From positions 1 to 64,000 of the forward strand of contig DJGZ01000083.1 in assembly GCA_002433025.1 (NCBI GenBank): DNA of 64,000 bases, in the 5' to 3' direction. Below the pieces are notes generated by a model that was not told the DNA's origin, made no database searches, and was given only the letters and a program-made list of their open reading frames with translations. The position numbers and the translations under genes are program-made. Numbering within the stretch: the stretch's first letter is position 1; every line of letters begins with the position of its first letter. This document shows positions 1-8,305 of this stretch, one piece after another. Source of the stretch: Bacteroidales bacterium UBA5833. GTDB lineage: Bacteria > Bacteroidota > Bacteroidia > Bacteroidales > Lentimicrobiaceae.

Positions 1-83
1 CACATCAAATAATGAATTACCCAATTAGATGCGTTTGCCCTGCAAAAAAACAGGAAAATTTATCGATTTATTTAAAAACATCG

Positions 84-91
84 TAAATTTG
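84..91 (+). promoter_or_regulatory. -7 promoter box of tRNA-Lys
   Basis: TAAATTTG matches the Bacteroidetes -7 consensus TAnnTTTG and lies 17 nt before the tRNA. No clear -33 TTTG was found. Confidence 0.6.
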
Positions 92-108
92 CAGCCCCGA
101 ACAAAAAA

Positions 109-181
109 CTCTCCGTAGCTCAGTTGGTAGAGCAAATGACTCTTAATCATTGGGTCGAAGGTTCGAGTCCTTCCGGGGAGA
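109..181 (+). tRNA. tRNA-Lys (anticodon CTT)
   Basis: The cloverleaf folds fully: acceptor CTCTCCG pairs with CGGGGAG, the D arm is GCTC...GAGC, the anticodon stem AATGA/TCATT encloses loop CTCTTAA with anticodon CTT (reads AAG), and the T arm GAAGG-TTCGAGT-CCTTC is perfect. The discriminator is A; the 3' CCA is not encoded. It is a single-gene unit with its own -7 box and a terminator. Confidence 0.95.
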
Positions 182-188
182 CAAAAGC

Positions 189-222
189 AACGCCCGCTTC
201 TTCACTGAAACGGGCGTTACTT
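189..222 (+). terminator. Terminator after tRNA-Lys
   Basis: Inverted repeat AACGCCCG/CGGGCGTT (189-196 with 211-218) is followed by a short T run. It separates the tRNA from the convergent LRR gene and may act in both directions. Confidence 0.75.
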
Positions 223-235
223 TTACAGGCCAGCT

Positions 236-2965
236 TTATAACTTCACAACTTTTTCCGTAACCGTCCACTTTCCGGTTTGAAGACGGCAGAAATAGGGCC
301 CCGGTGCCAGATGCCGGATATCAGGGACAATTGAATTGATCCCTGATTGACAGTAATGCCCGTTCATTCGAAAAACCTGACGGCCCCGGGCATCCAGCAG
401 CTCAATATTAACCCATCCCGGTTCAGCCATAAAGAATGATATCCCGACACTTTCCGCAAAAGGGTTCGGGATAAATGACAATAGCGGAGGAATCTGCATT
501 CCACCACCCGCCACAAGGCAGGCATCAAGCACTTCCGTCTCACTGATGCATCCCGGTGCATTTCCGTAAACAAACGCCTTTTCAGGGTAGAGTGACAGGA
601 AATTACATACACTATGCACATCACAAGTACCTAGCGCATCGTTGTACCTGACAACAAGGCTGTTCAGCTCGTGCGGATTAATGCTGTCGAGACCTGTAAG
701 GCTTAAAAGAGAACCATTATGTGCGATGAAAAGTTGACCGTGCACGGTTCGCAGTCCGGATAATCCATCCAGACTGACCAGGTCAGGATTTCCGGAATCC
801 AGATTCAGTATCTTTTTGCCGATAATCAGATCACCTCCAATGGTAACCAGATTCTGAAGCCCATCCAGGGTTTCAAGCCCCTGATTTGATTTGATCTCCA
901 CGTTCCCGTCAACTTCAGCTATTCCTTCAAGTCCGGTTAGATTCACCAGACTCTGATTTCCGGTAACACGTAAATTTCCGGGCTGCAGTGTACTTTTTAG
1001 TTCACCATCCTTCAGTCCTGTATCCGGTGTGGCATGCCTTAGCCGTTTAACACTTTCAAGACCTTGCAACCCTTTTAAAGCAAGATTATCATTAATTTCT
1101 AAAGACCCGTTAACATCTTCAAGTCCCTGAAGGCCATTCAGATTGACCAGACTTCCATTTCCACTGATGATCATTCCGTTACCCAGATACGACAGGCTTT
1201 CTATACCCGAAAGATCCGACAATGAATTATTCCCCGAAATACTTAGTGTACCGCCAACAGAAACCAGATTATCCAGGCCATTCAGGTTCACAATGTCTCT
1301 GTTGTTATGCAATTCAAGATTGCCTCCCACTGAGATCAGGCCACCAAGCCCTGTGAGCTCCGTCAGCCTGGTCCCTTGTATTATTATTGAATTACCCGCG
1401 CGGCCAAGCCGGCCCAACCCGGAGAGATTCGTCAACAGGCTGTTACTGACAATTCTTAACGAATTACCGATAATACTCAGGCTGTCAAGTCCGGCCAGAC
1501 TGCCAAGAAAATTATTACTTTCCAGTTCCAGCGTTCCGCCAATCTTCTTTAAATGTCCAAGGCTGCTGATATCCGAAAGACCCTGGCAATAATTGATGCT
1601 TAAATTTCCTCCGATGGAATCAAGGTTGTGCAGCCCCTGAAAATTTAGCAACCCAGCACAGTTTTCAATATATAGTGATCCCTGAAAGTACTGATACTGC
1701 TCCATTCCTTGCAGATCAGGCAGGGAGGGATTGTTTATCAAAGTCATTGTCTGCGCTATCGCAGGCAAGGAACTCATCCCGGAAAGGCTCGCGAGTGAGG
1801 CATTGTTTCCGATATAAAAATCCCTGGCAAAGCGCAGAGAATCAAGGCCGGTAAGATCACCAAGCTGACTGTTTCCTGTTATCCGGAGTTCACCGCCGAC
1901 AGAATCAATATGATGAAGTCCGGTAAGATTACTTAACGAGCCATTACTTTTTATGTAAAGCGCGCTGTTGACAACAGAAAGGCCTTCCAGGCCCGTGAGC
2001 GAGCCCAATGCAGGATTTCCGGCAACCGACAGGTATTCACCCAGTTGAGAGAGACTTGCCAAAGATGAAATATCCACAAGAACAGGATTTCCCAACCCTG
2101 TCCCCGATCCACCGATCCCCAGACTACCACCGATGGAAGTCAGGCTATTCAATCCGGCAAAACTGATCAGGCTTGAATTCCTGTCTATGTATAAAGACCC
2201 TCCGATTGATTCAAGATTCTCCAGCCCGGACAAGTCCGTCAGCAGTGTATCAGCTAAAATCGAAAGATTTCCGTCGATATTTGTCAGGCTTTCCATTCCC
2301 GCCAGGCTTGTCAGACTGGTGCCTATAAGTTCAGGGCCAAACGGATATATGTTAACCCTAATAAAACCAATATTGAATTCCCAGATTACATTCTGAAGGC
2401 TCCCCAGCCCTGTAAGATCTGACAGTCCATTGCCACCTATCCTTAATGTTGACATTGAAACAACATTATCCAGCCCGGTTAATGAACCGAGGGCAGGATT
2501 ATGACAGATTTCCACCTGCCCGAGCTGCGGGCCCAGCGCTGATAAACCTGAAATATCCTGAAGGGCAGGATTATTGCTAATGTAAAGTCCTCCCGCTCCC
2601 AGGGTATGCAGCCCCTGCAAACCATTCAGGTTTAAAAGGCCGGCATTTTCAAAAATCCATAAAGAGACTCCGATTGAATCAATGTTCTGGAGTCCGGTCA
2701 GATCCGGCAGGAGGCTGTTTCCCTGGATAATCAGTGACCCCCAAATACAATTGAGTTGGCTCAATCCATTGAGGTTTGTAATCTGGGAGCCATAGCTGCG
2801 GATAGTTACATCACCCTCAACCACCGAACAACCCGGAAAATTCACGGAAAAATTATCAACCATTGCCTGGCTTGAAAAGATAATACCCTGGGGGTTACAG
2901 TTCTGCGCATTCAGGAATCTGAAACAAAAAAACAATACCAGGGCACAACAAAGAACCTTTTTCAT
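236..2965 (-). CDS. T9SS-secreted leucine-rich-repeat surface protein
   Basis: This 909-residue protein has a signal peptide (residues 1-20, ending LNA). It is followed by roughly 30 degenerate 22-24-residue repeats built on the pattern xxIGGxLxIxxNxxLxxLxGLxxL, up to about residue 790. A small Cys-containing linker follows, then a type A T9SS sorting domain from about residue 828 (SFIPNPFAESV ... KVVKL). The repeats resemble the receptor L-domain/Ecm33 type of LRR more than the BspA type. The protein is probably exported across the outer membrane by the type IX system and attached to the surface or released. Its ligand is unknown. It is monocistronic, convergent with tRNA-Lys, and starts at an ATG with no strong Shine-Dalgarno. 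Confidence 0.85.
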   Translation of the reverse strand: MKKVLCCALVLFFCFRFLNAQNCNPQGIIFSSQAMVDNFSVNFPGCSVVEGDVTIRSYGSQITNLNGLSQLNCIWGSLIIQGNSLLPDLTGLQNIDSIGVSLWIFENAGLLNLNGLQGLHTLGAGGLYISNNPALQDISGLSALGPQLGQVEICHNPALGSLTGLDNVVSMSTLRIGGNGLSDLTGLGSLQNVIWEFNIGFIRVNIYPFGPELIGTSLTSLAGMESLTNIDGNLSILADTLLTDLSGLENLESIGGSLYIDRNSSLISFAGLNSLTSIGGSLGIGGSGTGLGNPVLVDISSLASLSQLGEYLSVAGNPALGSLTGLEGLSVVNSALYIKSNGSLSNLTGLHHIDSVGGELRITGNSQLGDLTGLDSLRFARDFYIGNNASLASLSGMSSLPAIAQTMTLINNPSLPDLQGMEQYQYFQGSLYIENCAGLLNFQGLHNLDSIGGNLSINYCQGLSDISSLGHLKKIGGTLELESNNFLGSLAGLDSLSIIGNSLRIVSNSLLTNLSGLGRLGRAGNSIIIQGTRLTELTGLGGLISVGGNLELHNNRDIVNLNGLDNLVSVGGTLSISGNNSLSDLSGIESLSYLGNGMIISGNGSLVNLNGLQGLEDVNGSLEINDNLALKGLQGLESVKRLRHATPDTGLKDGELKSTLQPGNLRVTGNQSLVNLTGLEGIAEVDGNVEIKSNQGLETLDGLQNLVTIGGDLIIGKKILNLDSGNPDLVSLDGLSGLRTVHGQLFIAHNGSLLSLTGLDSINPHELNSLVVRYNDALGTCDVHSVCNFLSLYPEKAFVYGNAPGCISETEVLDACLVAGGGMQIPPLLSFIPNPFAESVGISFFMAEPGWVNIELLDARGRQVFRMNGHYCQSGINSIVPDIRHLAPGPYFCRLQTGKWTVTEKVVKL

Positions 2966-3249
2966 AAATAAATATATTAGTAAGAAGAATTAATTATATG
3001 TTAATGCTCATTAAAATGCTTCCCTCCGGAAACCCTGAAAATCCCCGGAATAACCCCATTATCATATCATTATATGATCATACACACCTGCAATGCTGAC
3101 ATAATCTAATAGCTACGATTCACAAAAGCAGGCCACTCCTGAATCCCACCGCAATATACAATAAACCCGCTTTGCAGGATGTATTTCAAAAATAAAATCA
3201 GGAGAAAAAAATATTCCCGGGTTTTGTCACATCAAACCGGGGAAATTAT
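2966..3249. other. Non-coding gap before tRNA-Pro
   Basis: This AT-rich spacer holds the 5' flank of the LRR gene and the upstream part of the tRNA-Pro promoter. A perfect inverted repeat, ATCATAT-CATT-ATATGAT (3061-3078), has no T tract and could be a regulator site. No supportable gene was seen. Confidence 0.5.
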
Positions 3250-3257
3250 TACTTTTG
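3250..3257 (+). promoter_or_regulatory. -7 promoter box of tRNA-Pro/tRNA-Thr
   Basis: TACTTTTG fits TAnnTTTG. A TTTTG at 3222-3226 could be the -33 element, although its 23-nt spacing is a little long. The tRNA starts 25 nt downstream. Confidence 0.65.
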
Positions 3258-3282
3258 CAGCCCTGAATCATAAAAGTTCCCT

Positions 3283-3359
3283 CGGGATGTAGCGCAGCCC
3301 GGTAGCGCGCTTCGTTCGGGACGAAGAGGCCGCAGGTTCGAATCCTGTCATCCCGACCA
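3283..3359 (+). tRNA. tRNA-Pro (anticodon CGG)
   Basis: The 7-bp acceptor CGGGATG/CATCCCG is perfect. The D arm is GCGC...GCGC, the anticodon stem is CTTCG/CGAAG with loop TTCGGGA (anticodon CGG, reads CCG), and the T loop is TTCGAAT. The 3' CCA is encoded, unlike in the other two tRNAs here. Confidence 0.95.
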
Positions 3360-3365
3360 ACAACC

Positions 3366-3397
3366 AAGCCTGCTTGTTATTCCCAGGCAGGCTTTTT
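3366..3397 (+). terminator. Hairpin between tRNA-Pro and tRNA-Thr
   Basis: AAGCCTGC (3366-3373) pairs with GCAGGCTT (3387-3394), followed by TTT. It looks like an intrinsic terminator, but its T tract is short and tRNA-Thr starts at 3398, so some read-through or processing is likely. Confidence 0.65.
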
Positions 3398-3470
3398 GCC
3401 ACTTTAGCTCAGTCGGTAGAGCAGCTCATTCGTAATGAGCGGGTCGGGGGTTCGAGTCCCCTGAGTGGCT
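3398..3470 (+). tRNA. tRNA-Thr (anticodon CGT)
   Basis: The acceptor GCCACTT/GAGTGGC, D arm GCTC/GAGC, anticodon stem GCTCA/TGAGC with loop TTCGTAA (anticodon CGT, reads ACG) and T arm GGGGG-TTCGAGT-CCCCT all fold. The 3' CCA is not encoded. It lies 38 nt after tRNA-Pro. Confidence 0.95.
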
Positions 3471-3475
3471 CTCAG

Positions 3476-3500
3476 GCCGGACAACTTTCCGGCTTTTTTA
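3476..3500 (+). terminator. Terminator after tRNA-Thr
   Basis: GCCGG (3476-3480) pairs with CCGGC (3489-3493), followed directly by seven T residues. It has the canonical intrinsic terminator form. Confidence 0.8.
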
Positions 3501-3504
3501 TTTC

Positions 3505-3594
3505 CACCGTTCGGCAAAGTCTGTACCTGCGTCGATAATCACCAATCAAATATTTCACCGTTCTCCGCTCGGCAAAGTCTACGACTAAGTCGTA
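3505..3594. repeat. Degenerate duplicated motif plus palindrome
   Basis: The block CACCGTTCGGCAAAGTCT (3505-3522) recurs as an interrupted copy at 3556-3580 with the shared core CGGCAAAGTCT. The second copy runs into a perfect palindrome, TACGACT-A-AGTCGTA (3580-3594). It lies between the tRNA-Thr terminator and the end of terC. It resembles a REP/MITE-like dispersed repeat, but that needs a genome-wide comparison. Confidence 0.5.
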
Positions 3595-3601
3595 CAGATC
3601 A

Positions 3602-4657
3602 TCAGGCCGCCTTTTTCTCCGGAAACAGCAGTGAAGCGCCGATACTTACACCAAGAATTATCAGAATGATATACAGCGAGTGCGCGGTGGTAAAGCCGAT
3701 TTCTTTCAGCCAGTGGTGAGTAAGCATTTTAATGCCGATAAATACAAGCAATACAGAGAGGCCGGTTTTGAGGTAACGGAATATATCAATGATGTTGACC
3801 ACCATAAAGAATAAAGCCCTGAGTCCAAGAATTGCAAAAACATTGGAAAAGAAAACAATATAGGGGTCTTTTGTTACAGCAAAGATTGCCGGAATTGAAT
3901 CCACCGCAAAAATCAGGTCAGTAAATTCAATAACCATCAAAACTATAAACAAGGGTGTAATATATCTCTTACCGCTCTTCCGGATAAAGAAATGGTGCCT
4001 TACGAATACAGGGTATACCGGAAGGTATTTTGAAGCGAATCTTACCACCGGATGGGTGGCGGCATCTATTTTCTCCTTCCGGTTACGTGTGATAAACATC
4101 TTTACTCCGGTAAAAATCAGCAAAGCGCCGAAAAGATAAAGCACCCATGCAAACTGCTGTATGATGGCAGAGGCGGAGAATATAAAGGCAAACCTGAGCA
4201 CAATGGCGGCCAGGATTCCCCAGAACAAAACCCGGCGGTAATAGCGTGGTTCGACGCCAAAAGCAAAGAATACCATGACCATGACGAAAATATTGTCGAC
4301 CGACAAGGCTTTCTCGATCAGATAACCGGTGAGAAATTCAAGGGCAAGGTTATTCTTGTAAATCCTGAGTGCTTCAGGGTAAGCCAATCCTTCGGTTTTC
4401 ACCGGATGGCTATACTTAGATACCAGATGCTGCAAGTCCTGAACTGTTCCTTTATTCCCCAGGTGTATCCACTCCCCGTGGGTAATAAGCAGTACATAAA
4501 AACCAAGTGAAAAAGCGATCCAGAGCAAAGTCCAGAAAAGCGCTTCCCTGAAAGGAATCACATGATTTCTCCTGTCGAAAACGCCCAGGTCGAGGAGCAA
4601 TACCCCGGAAATGATTGCTATGAAAACTGAAAAAAATATCAGTTCACTGTGATTCAT
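3602..4657 (-). CDS. TerC/Alx family integral membrane protein
   Basis: This 351-residue polytopic membrane protein of the TerC/Alx family is linked in other bacteria to tellurite resistance and to manganese homeostasis or loading of exported proteins. It shows about nine hydrophobic segments and the family motif regions ALSVDNIFVMVMVF and FTDLIFAVDSIPAIFA, whose intramembrane acidic residues are thought to bind metal. The ATG at 4657 is chosen over an upstream TTG (4684) because that TTG lies inside the -7 box. It is monocistronic and divergent from the glutamine synthetase gene. The substrate cannot be read from sequence. Confidence 0.88.
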   Translation of the reverse strand: MNHSELIFFSVFIAIISGVLLLDLGVFDRRNHVIPFREALFWTLLWIAFSLGFYVLLITHGEWIHLGNKGTVQDLQHLVSKYSHPVKTEGLAYPEALRIYKNNLALEFLTGYLIEKALSVDNIFVMVMVFFAFGVEPRYYRRVLFWGILAAIVLRFAFIFSASAIIQQFAWVLYLFGALLIFTGVKMFITRNRKEKIDAATHPVVRFASKYLPVYPVFVRHHFFIRKSGKRYITPLFIVLMVIEFTDLIFAVDSIPAIFAVTKDPYIVFFSNVFAILGLRALFFMVVNIIDIFRYLKTGLSVLLVFIGIKMLTHHWLKEIGFTTAHSLYIILIILGVSIGASLLFPEKKAA

Positions 4658-4681
4658 CAGGTATTTAATGATTTGGAGGTG

Positions 4682-4689
4682 CAAAAGTA
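4682..4689 (-). promoter_or_regulatory. -7 promoter box of terC
   Basis: On the minus strand this reads TACTTTTG, a perfect TAnnTTTG. The implied transcript starts near 4676, about 18 nt before the ATG, and excludes the longer ORF start. Confidence 0.65.
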
Positions 4690-4781
4690 GTGCTATGATG
4701 ACTAATTTGTTCTAAAAGTTGAATTTAAATCATTAACAACAACCAAAAAACACCTACACCTGCTTTGTAACAAAAACTTTC

Positions 4782-4789
4782 TAATTTTG
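4782..4789 (+). promoter_or_regulatory. -7 promoter box of glutamine synthetase gene
   Basis: TAATTTTG matches TAnnTTTG. The nearest upstream TTTG (4764-4767) is only 14 nt away, so the -33 element is uncertain. The implied leader is about 80 nt, the longest among the boxed genes on the left side of the window. Confidence 0.5.
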
Positions 4790-4874
4790 AGCACTTTTTC
4801 TATTGCGCCATAGTCAACGAAAAAGCTGATTCACTTTTCTGACTGCCGGAAAAACTCATAAAAACTTCAATAAT

Positions 4875-6377
4875 ATGACTGTTTTCACAGAATTAAACCC
4901 GAACCCGCTGGTACAATATCTTAACAAATCCGCGGAAGAATTTACAAAAGCCGACATCATCAAATACATTGAAGACCATAACATTGAGATGGTCAACTTC
5001 AGGTACGCCGGAGGTGATGGAAGGCTGAAAACCCTCAATTTTGTAATCAGTTCGCGCGATCACCTTAACTCTATCCTGACTACAGGTGAAAGGGTTGACG
5101 GGTCAAGCCTGTTCCCGTTTATTCAGGCGGGGTCGAGTGATCTTTACGTGGTTCCGCGTTACAGGACTGCATTTGTGAACCCGTTTTCGGACGTGCCCGC
5201 GCTTGACATCCTCTGTTCATATTACAACAAAGACGGCGAACCGCTCGAAAGTTCTCCTGAATACATACTTCGCAAAGCCCACCTGGCACTGAAGGAAAAA
5301 ACCGGATTTACCTTTAATGTGATGGGCGAACTGGAGTACTACGTTATCAGTGAAGAAGAAGATCTCTTCAGGGCAGTTGACCAGAAAGGGTATCATGAAT
5401 CCTTCCCATTTGCCAAATGGGAGCAGTTGCGCACCGAAGCCATGACAGCCATGGCCAAAGCCGGCTGTCTGATAAAATACGGTCACTCGGAAGTTGGTAA
5501 TTTCTCTCAGGACGGAAAGCTGTACGAACAGAACGAAATTGAATTCATGCCTACCAATCTTGAAGAAGCCGCAGATCAGCTGGTTATAGCCAAATGGATT
5601 CTCCGCTCTCTGGCATATAAATATGGTGTTACCGTAACTTTTGCCCCAAAAATCACAGTTGGCAAAGCCGGAAGCGGATTGCACATTCACACCAAACTTG
5701 TGAAGGGCGGCAAAAATCAGATGGTAGCAAACGGAAAGCTGAGCGATACTGCGTGCAAAGCCATTGCCGGTTACCTTGAACTTGCCCCATCGCTTACGGC
5801 ATTTGGGAATTCCAACCCAACCTCCTATTTCAGGCTGGTTCCGCATCAGGAAGCACCTACCAACATCTGCTGGGGCGACCGCAACCGCAGCGTATTGGTA
5901 AGGGTCCCCCTGGGCTGGACAGGAGGCAACTCCATGATTTACCATGCCAACCCGCTTGAAAAACCTACCAATGATGATCTGTCACAACTCCAGACTGTAG
6001 AATTCCGCTGCCCCGACGGCTCCGCAGATATTTACCTGTTGCTGGCCGGACTGACTGTTGCCGCAAGGCATGGGCTGGAAATGGAAGGCGCCCTTCAGAA
6101 AGCCGAAAAAACCTATGTGGATGTGAATATTTTCGATGAGAAGCACAAAGAAAGGCTGGCAGAGCTCAACAAACTCCCTGTATCATGCTGGGAATCAGCT
6201 GCAATGCTTGAGCAGCAGGCAGAGATTTATCTGAAATACGGCGTATTTTCACAAGGAGTGATCGACGGGGTCGCCCGGAAATTAAGGAGTTATAAGGACG
6301 AACACCTGCGTGAAGAAATCAGCTGCAAAAAGGAAAAAATCATGTCTCTGGTGGAGCAGTACTTCCACTGCGGATAG
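4875..6377 (+). CDS. glnA: Glutamine synthetase (type I-like)
   Basis: This 500-residue protein forms glutamine from glutamate, ammonia and ATP. A beta-grasp N-domain carries the DGSS loop. The catalytic domain shows the metal/substrate motifs AGSGLHIHTKL, NPTSYFRLVPHQ, NRSVLVRVPLG and VEFRCPDGSADIYLLL. Its length fits type I enzymes (about 440-500) and not the roughly 730-residue GSIII that many Bacteroidetes also have. The C-terminal helical region differs from the E. coli enzyme, and the adenylylation loop is not recognisable. No nitrogen regulatory gene (glnB, amtB) is adjacent. A glutamine synthetase-like enzyme for another amine is possible but less likely given the intact motifs. Confidence 0.9.
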   Translation: MTVFTELNPNPLVQYLNKSAEEFTKADIIKYIEDHNIEMVNFRYAGGDGRLKTLNFVISSRDHLNSILTTGERVDGSSLFPFIQAGSSDLYVVPRYRTAFVNPFSDVPALDILCSYYNKDGEPLESSPEYILRKAHLALKEKTGFTFNVMGELEYYVISEEEDLFRAVDQKGYHESFPFAKWEQLRTEAMTAMAKAGCLIKYGHSEVGNFSQDGKLYEQNEIEFMPTNLEEAADQLVIAKWILRSLAYKYGVTVTFAPKITVGKAGSGLHIHTKLVKGGKNQMVANGKLSDTACKAIAGYLELAPSLTAFGNSNPTSYFRLVPHQEAPTNICWGDRNRSVLVRVPLGWTGGNSMIYHANPLEKPTNDDLSQLQTVEFRCPDGSADIYLLLAGLTVAARHGLEMEGALQKAEKTYVDVNIFDEKHKERLAELNKLPVSCWESAAMLEQQAEIYLKYGVFSQGVIDGVARKLRSYKDEHLREEISCKKEKIMSLVEQYFHCG

Positions 6378-6402
6378 ATTGTTTATTAAAACAGTATTCC
6401 AG

Positions 6403-6436
6403 GGCCCTTCTGCATCTCATTGCTGAGGGGCCTTTT
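6403..6436 (+). terminator. Terminator after glutamine synthetase
   Basis: GGCCCTT (6403-6409) pairs with AGGGGCC (6426-6432, one G-T wobble), followed by TTTT. It overlaps the 3' end of the convergent flippase-like gene. Confidence 0.7.
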
Positions 6437-7526
6437 CCATTTTCCTGAACCTGATCAGCTTTCGTCCCAGATACACCCGTCTGAGCCACAATGGTAAAAC
6501 AATTGCACCAATGATCAGGTAAGGATAGTAGCTGAGCAATCGCCACGACAATGCCACCAGTGTGGTGAGGTCGCCGGCTGGCCCTTTAATGAATTCCCGG
6601 AGAAAAACCGGGAAAAAATACTCTGCAATTCCGCTCCCTCCCGGGGTAGGACTTACCAGCATAATTACCCACATCATAAGCTGGCGGGCATAAATAAGCA
6701 TATTCTCCGATAAAGCGATAGAACCGGTAAATGCCATAATCAGGAAATTCACAACCCAGAACCGGGCTGTCCAGGAAAAAATCGTCGCTCCGAACGCTTT
6801 TAGCCAGAAGCCGGGTTTCCTGCCCCTCAGCTCACGGGACGTAATGATTACCTGATCACCTGTAATTTTTGCACCTTCCCTGAACTTCCGGAACATTCGC
6901 AATGAGGTAATCCGCATCAGCAACCATTTGAATCCGCCGGGATTAAATAAAATACCGTATGCAAGCAATAAGGTCAGGATGACGATCAGTGTGAATCCGA
7001 TAAAGAAAATGCCCATTGGGCTGAAATCGGCACCAAACATGGTAAAAACCTTACCGCTTACTGAAAGTCTTTCGTACCCGGCCAGCAGAAAAATAACCGG
7101 CACCATTACAATGTAAAACAATTCATCGAGCATAGCGGTAACCACCACAATGGCCGTAGACCTGCCTGTTCCCAGTTTCTCTTTACTCAATATAAAAACT
7201 GCGATGGCTGACCCTCCTACCACCGAAGGGGTAACACTGGAAGCAAACTCCCACAGCATAATCACTTCAAACGATTTCCTCCAGTTGAGCGCCCCCCCTG
7301 TAAGCAGGCGGATCCGGTACATATAGGCAAGATCCCGGATTACCATCATCATGAAGGCAAGGACAAAAAAATATATCGAATGCCATCGCCAGTTAATGGA
7401 AGCCAGATCGCTGCGGGTTAGATCACCGGCAATCATGTAAATGATTACACCCAGTCCGAGAATTACCGGAATGATGATTCTCCGGAAAGCAAAAAGATTC
7501 AGAATACGTCGTTGCTGACTGGGCAT
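6417..7526 (-). CDS. Flippase-like membrane protein (UPF0104/YbhN, LPG synthase TM domain family)
   Basis: This 369-residue protein has about eight transmembrane segments and belongs to the lysylphosphatidylglycerol synthase transmembrane/UPF0104 family. The conserved PTPGGSGIAEYFF motif lies near residue 300. Family members lack the aminoacyl-transferase domain of MprF and are thought to move lipids or their precursors across the inner membrane; the cargo here is unknown. The ATG at 7526 is used, not the TTG at 7541, because a -7 box at 7546-7553 places transcription start at about 7540. The gene is monocistronic, and its 3' end is convergent with glutamine synthetase. Confidence 0.85.
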   Translation of the reverse strand: MPSQQRRILNLFAFRRIIIPVILGLGVIIYMIAGDLTRSDLASINWRWHSIYFFVLAFMMMVIRDLAYMYRIRLLTGGALNWRKSFEVIMLWEFASSVTPSVVGGSAIAVFILSKEKLGTGRSTAIVVVTAMLDELFYIVMVPVIFLLAGYERLSVSGKVFTMFGADFSPMGIFFIGFTLIVILTLLLAYGILFNPGGFKWLLMRITSLRMFRKFREGAKITGDQVIITSRELRGRKPGFWLKAFGATIFSWTARFWVVNFLIMAFTGSIALSENMLIYARQLMMWVIMLVSPTPGGSGIAEYFFPVFLREFIKGPAGDLTTLVALSWRLLSYYPYLIIGAIVLPLWLRRVYLGRKLIRFRKMEKAPQQ

Positions 7527-7545
7527 AAGCGCAAAATTCAAAAAG

Positions 7546-7553
7546 CAAAGTTA
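7546..7553 (-). promoter_or_regulatory. -7 promoter box of flippase-like gene
   Basis: The minus strand reads TAACTTTG, a perfect TAnnTTTG, about 20 nt upstream of the ATG at 7526. Confidence 0.65.
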
Positions 7554-7798
7554 AGGCCTGTGGCTATTGGATAAACAAACAAAAAAGAAAATCTGCACAA
7601 CGCCTGCCTCTCCCTGCTGCTTCAGCAAAATCAGGGCAGTAATAATCAACTAAAATGCGCCATATTGTCACTATTAGCCAGGGATATATGTCATTTTGTC
7701 GCTTTTTTCTACGAAATCCTTACCGTTTTCCGCCTGGCACGGAAGTTGAAAATCCGGAAATAAACAAATTCAAAAACCAATATAAGGAGGACAGCCCC

Positions 7799-8206
7799 AT
7801 GACACTTATCCGCTTTCATAATCATCCGGCCATGAACAATGCGTATGGCCAGTTTTTCAGCAACCCAACCCGCAACTGCAACAGCTGCAATCCACCGGCC
7901 AATATTTACGAGCAGGACAATACATTTTTCATTGAACTGGCCGCTCCCGGCTATACGAAAGACGACTTCAACATCAGCCTGGAGCAGCAGGTACTTAGTA
8001 TTTCGGCTGCAGAAAAGCACAGGGAAACCGAAAACGAAAAATATCTGCGCCGCGAATTCGGCACCGGTGAAATCAACAAGCGCTTTGTGCTCCCCAAAAC
8101 CGTTGACAACGACAACATCAAAGCCGACTATCAGAATGGCATCCTGAAAATTCACATTCCGGTTAAGAAAGAAGTGAAACTCAGCAGGGAAATTGCAATC
8201 TCATAA
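7799..8206 (+). CDS. Small heat-shock protein, Hsp20/alpha-crystallin family
   Basis: This 135-residue ATP-independent holdase binds unfolding proteins in the cytoplasm. The alpha-crystallin domain spans about residues 32-130, with the typical ELAAPGYTKDDF beginning, a LRREFGTGEINKRF strand region and the A-x-x-x-N-G-I-L signature (ADYQNGILKI). An in-frame ATG at 7655 would add 48 unrelated residues. I prefer the ATG at 7799 because a strong Shine-Dalgarno (AAGGAGG, 7784-7790) precedes it by 8 nt and the family starts here. The Cys pair near residue 27-30 (CNSC) is unusual. The gene is monocistronic with its own terminator. Confidence 0.92.
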   Translation: MTLIRFHNHPAMNNAYGQFFSNPTRNCNSCNPPANIYEQDNTFFIELAAPGYTKDDFNISLEQQVLSISAAEKHRETENEKYLRREFGTGEINKRFVLPKTVDNDNIKADYQNGILKIHIPVKKEVKLSREIAIS

Positions 8207-8227
8207 CATCAATATATTCGCCCCAAG

Positions 8228-8259
8228 AAGCCGCCGTTTCATGCAAATGGCGGCTTTTT
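8228..8259 (+). terminator. Terminator after hsp20
   Basis: AAGCCGCC (8228-8235) pairs perfectly with GGCGGCTT (8249-8256), followed by TTT. Confidence 0.85.
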
Positions 8260-8279
8260 CATTTTGACGGAATTCTCAC

Positions 8280-8287
8280 GACCTTTG
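8280..8287 (+). promoter_or_regulatory. Probable -7 box of EamA transporter gene
   Basis: GACCTTTG differs from TAnnTTTG at one position. It would start transcription about 12 nt before the ATG at 8306. Confidence 0.4.
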
Positions 8288-8305
8288 CTGCCGTTTGAAG
8301 ATTGC

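Noticed and set aside
236..2965. Regular repeats that could be a CRISPR array or satellite
   Set aside because: They translate to a continuous leucine-rich-repeat protein with signal peptide and T9SS tail.
3061..3078. Inverted repeat ATCATAT-CATT-ATATGAT as a terminator
   Set aside because: No T tract and it lies upstream of, not after, a gene; left only as a possible regulator site.
109..3470. tRNA genes as integration sites of a genomic island
   Set aside because: No integrase, direct attachment repeat or foreign cargo is visible next to them in this window.
5217..5945. 242-codon antisense ORF opposite glutamine synthetase
   Set aside because: Mirror of a conserved coding region; no independent support.
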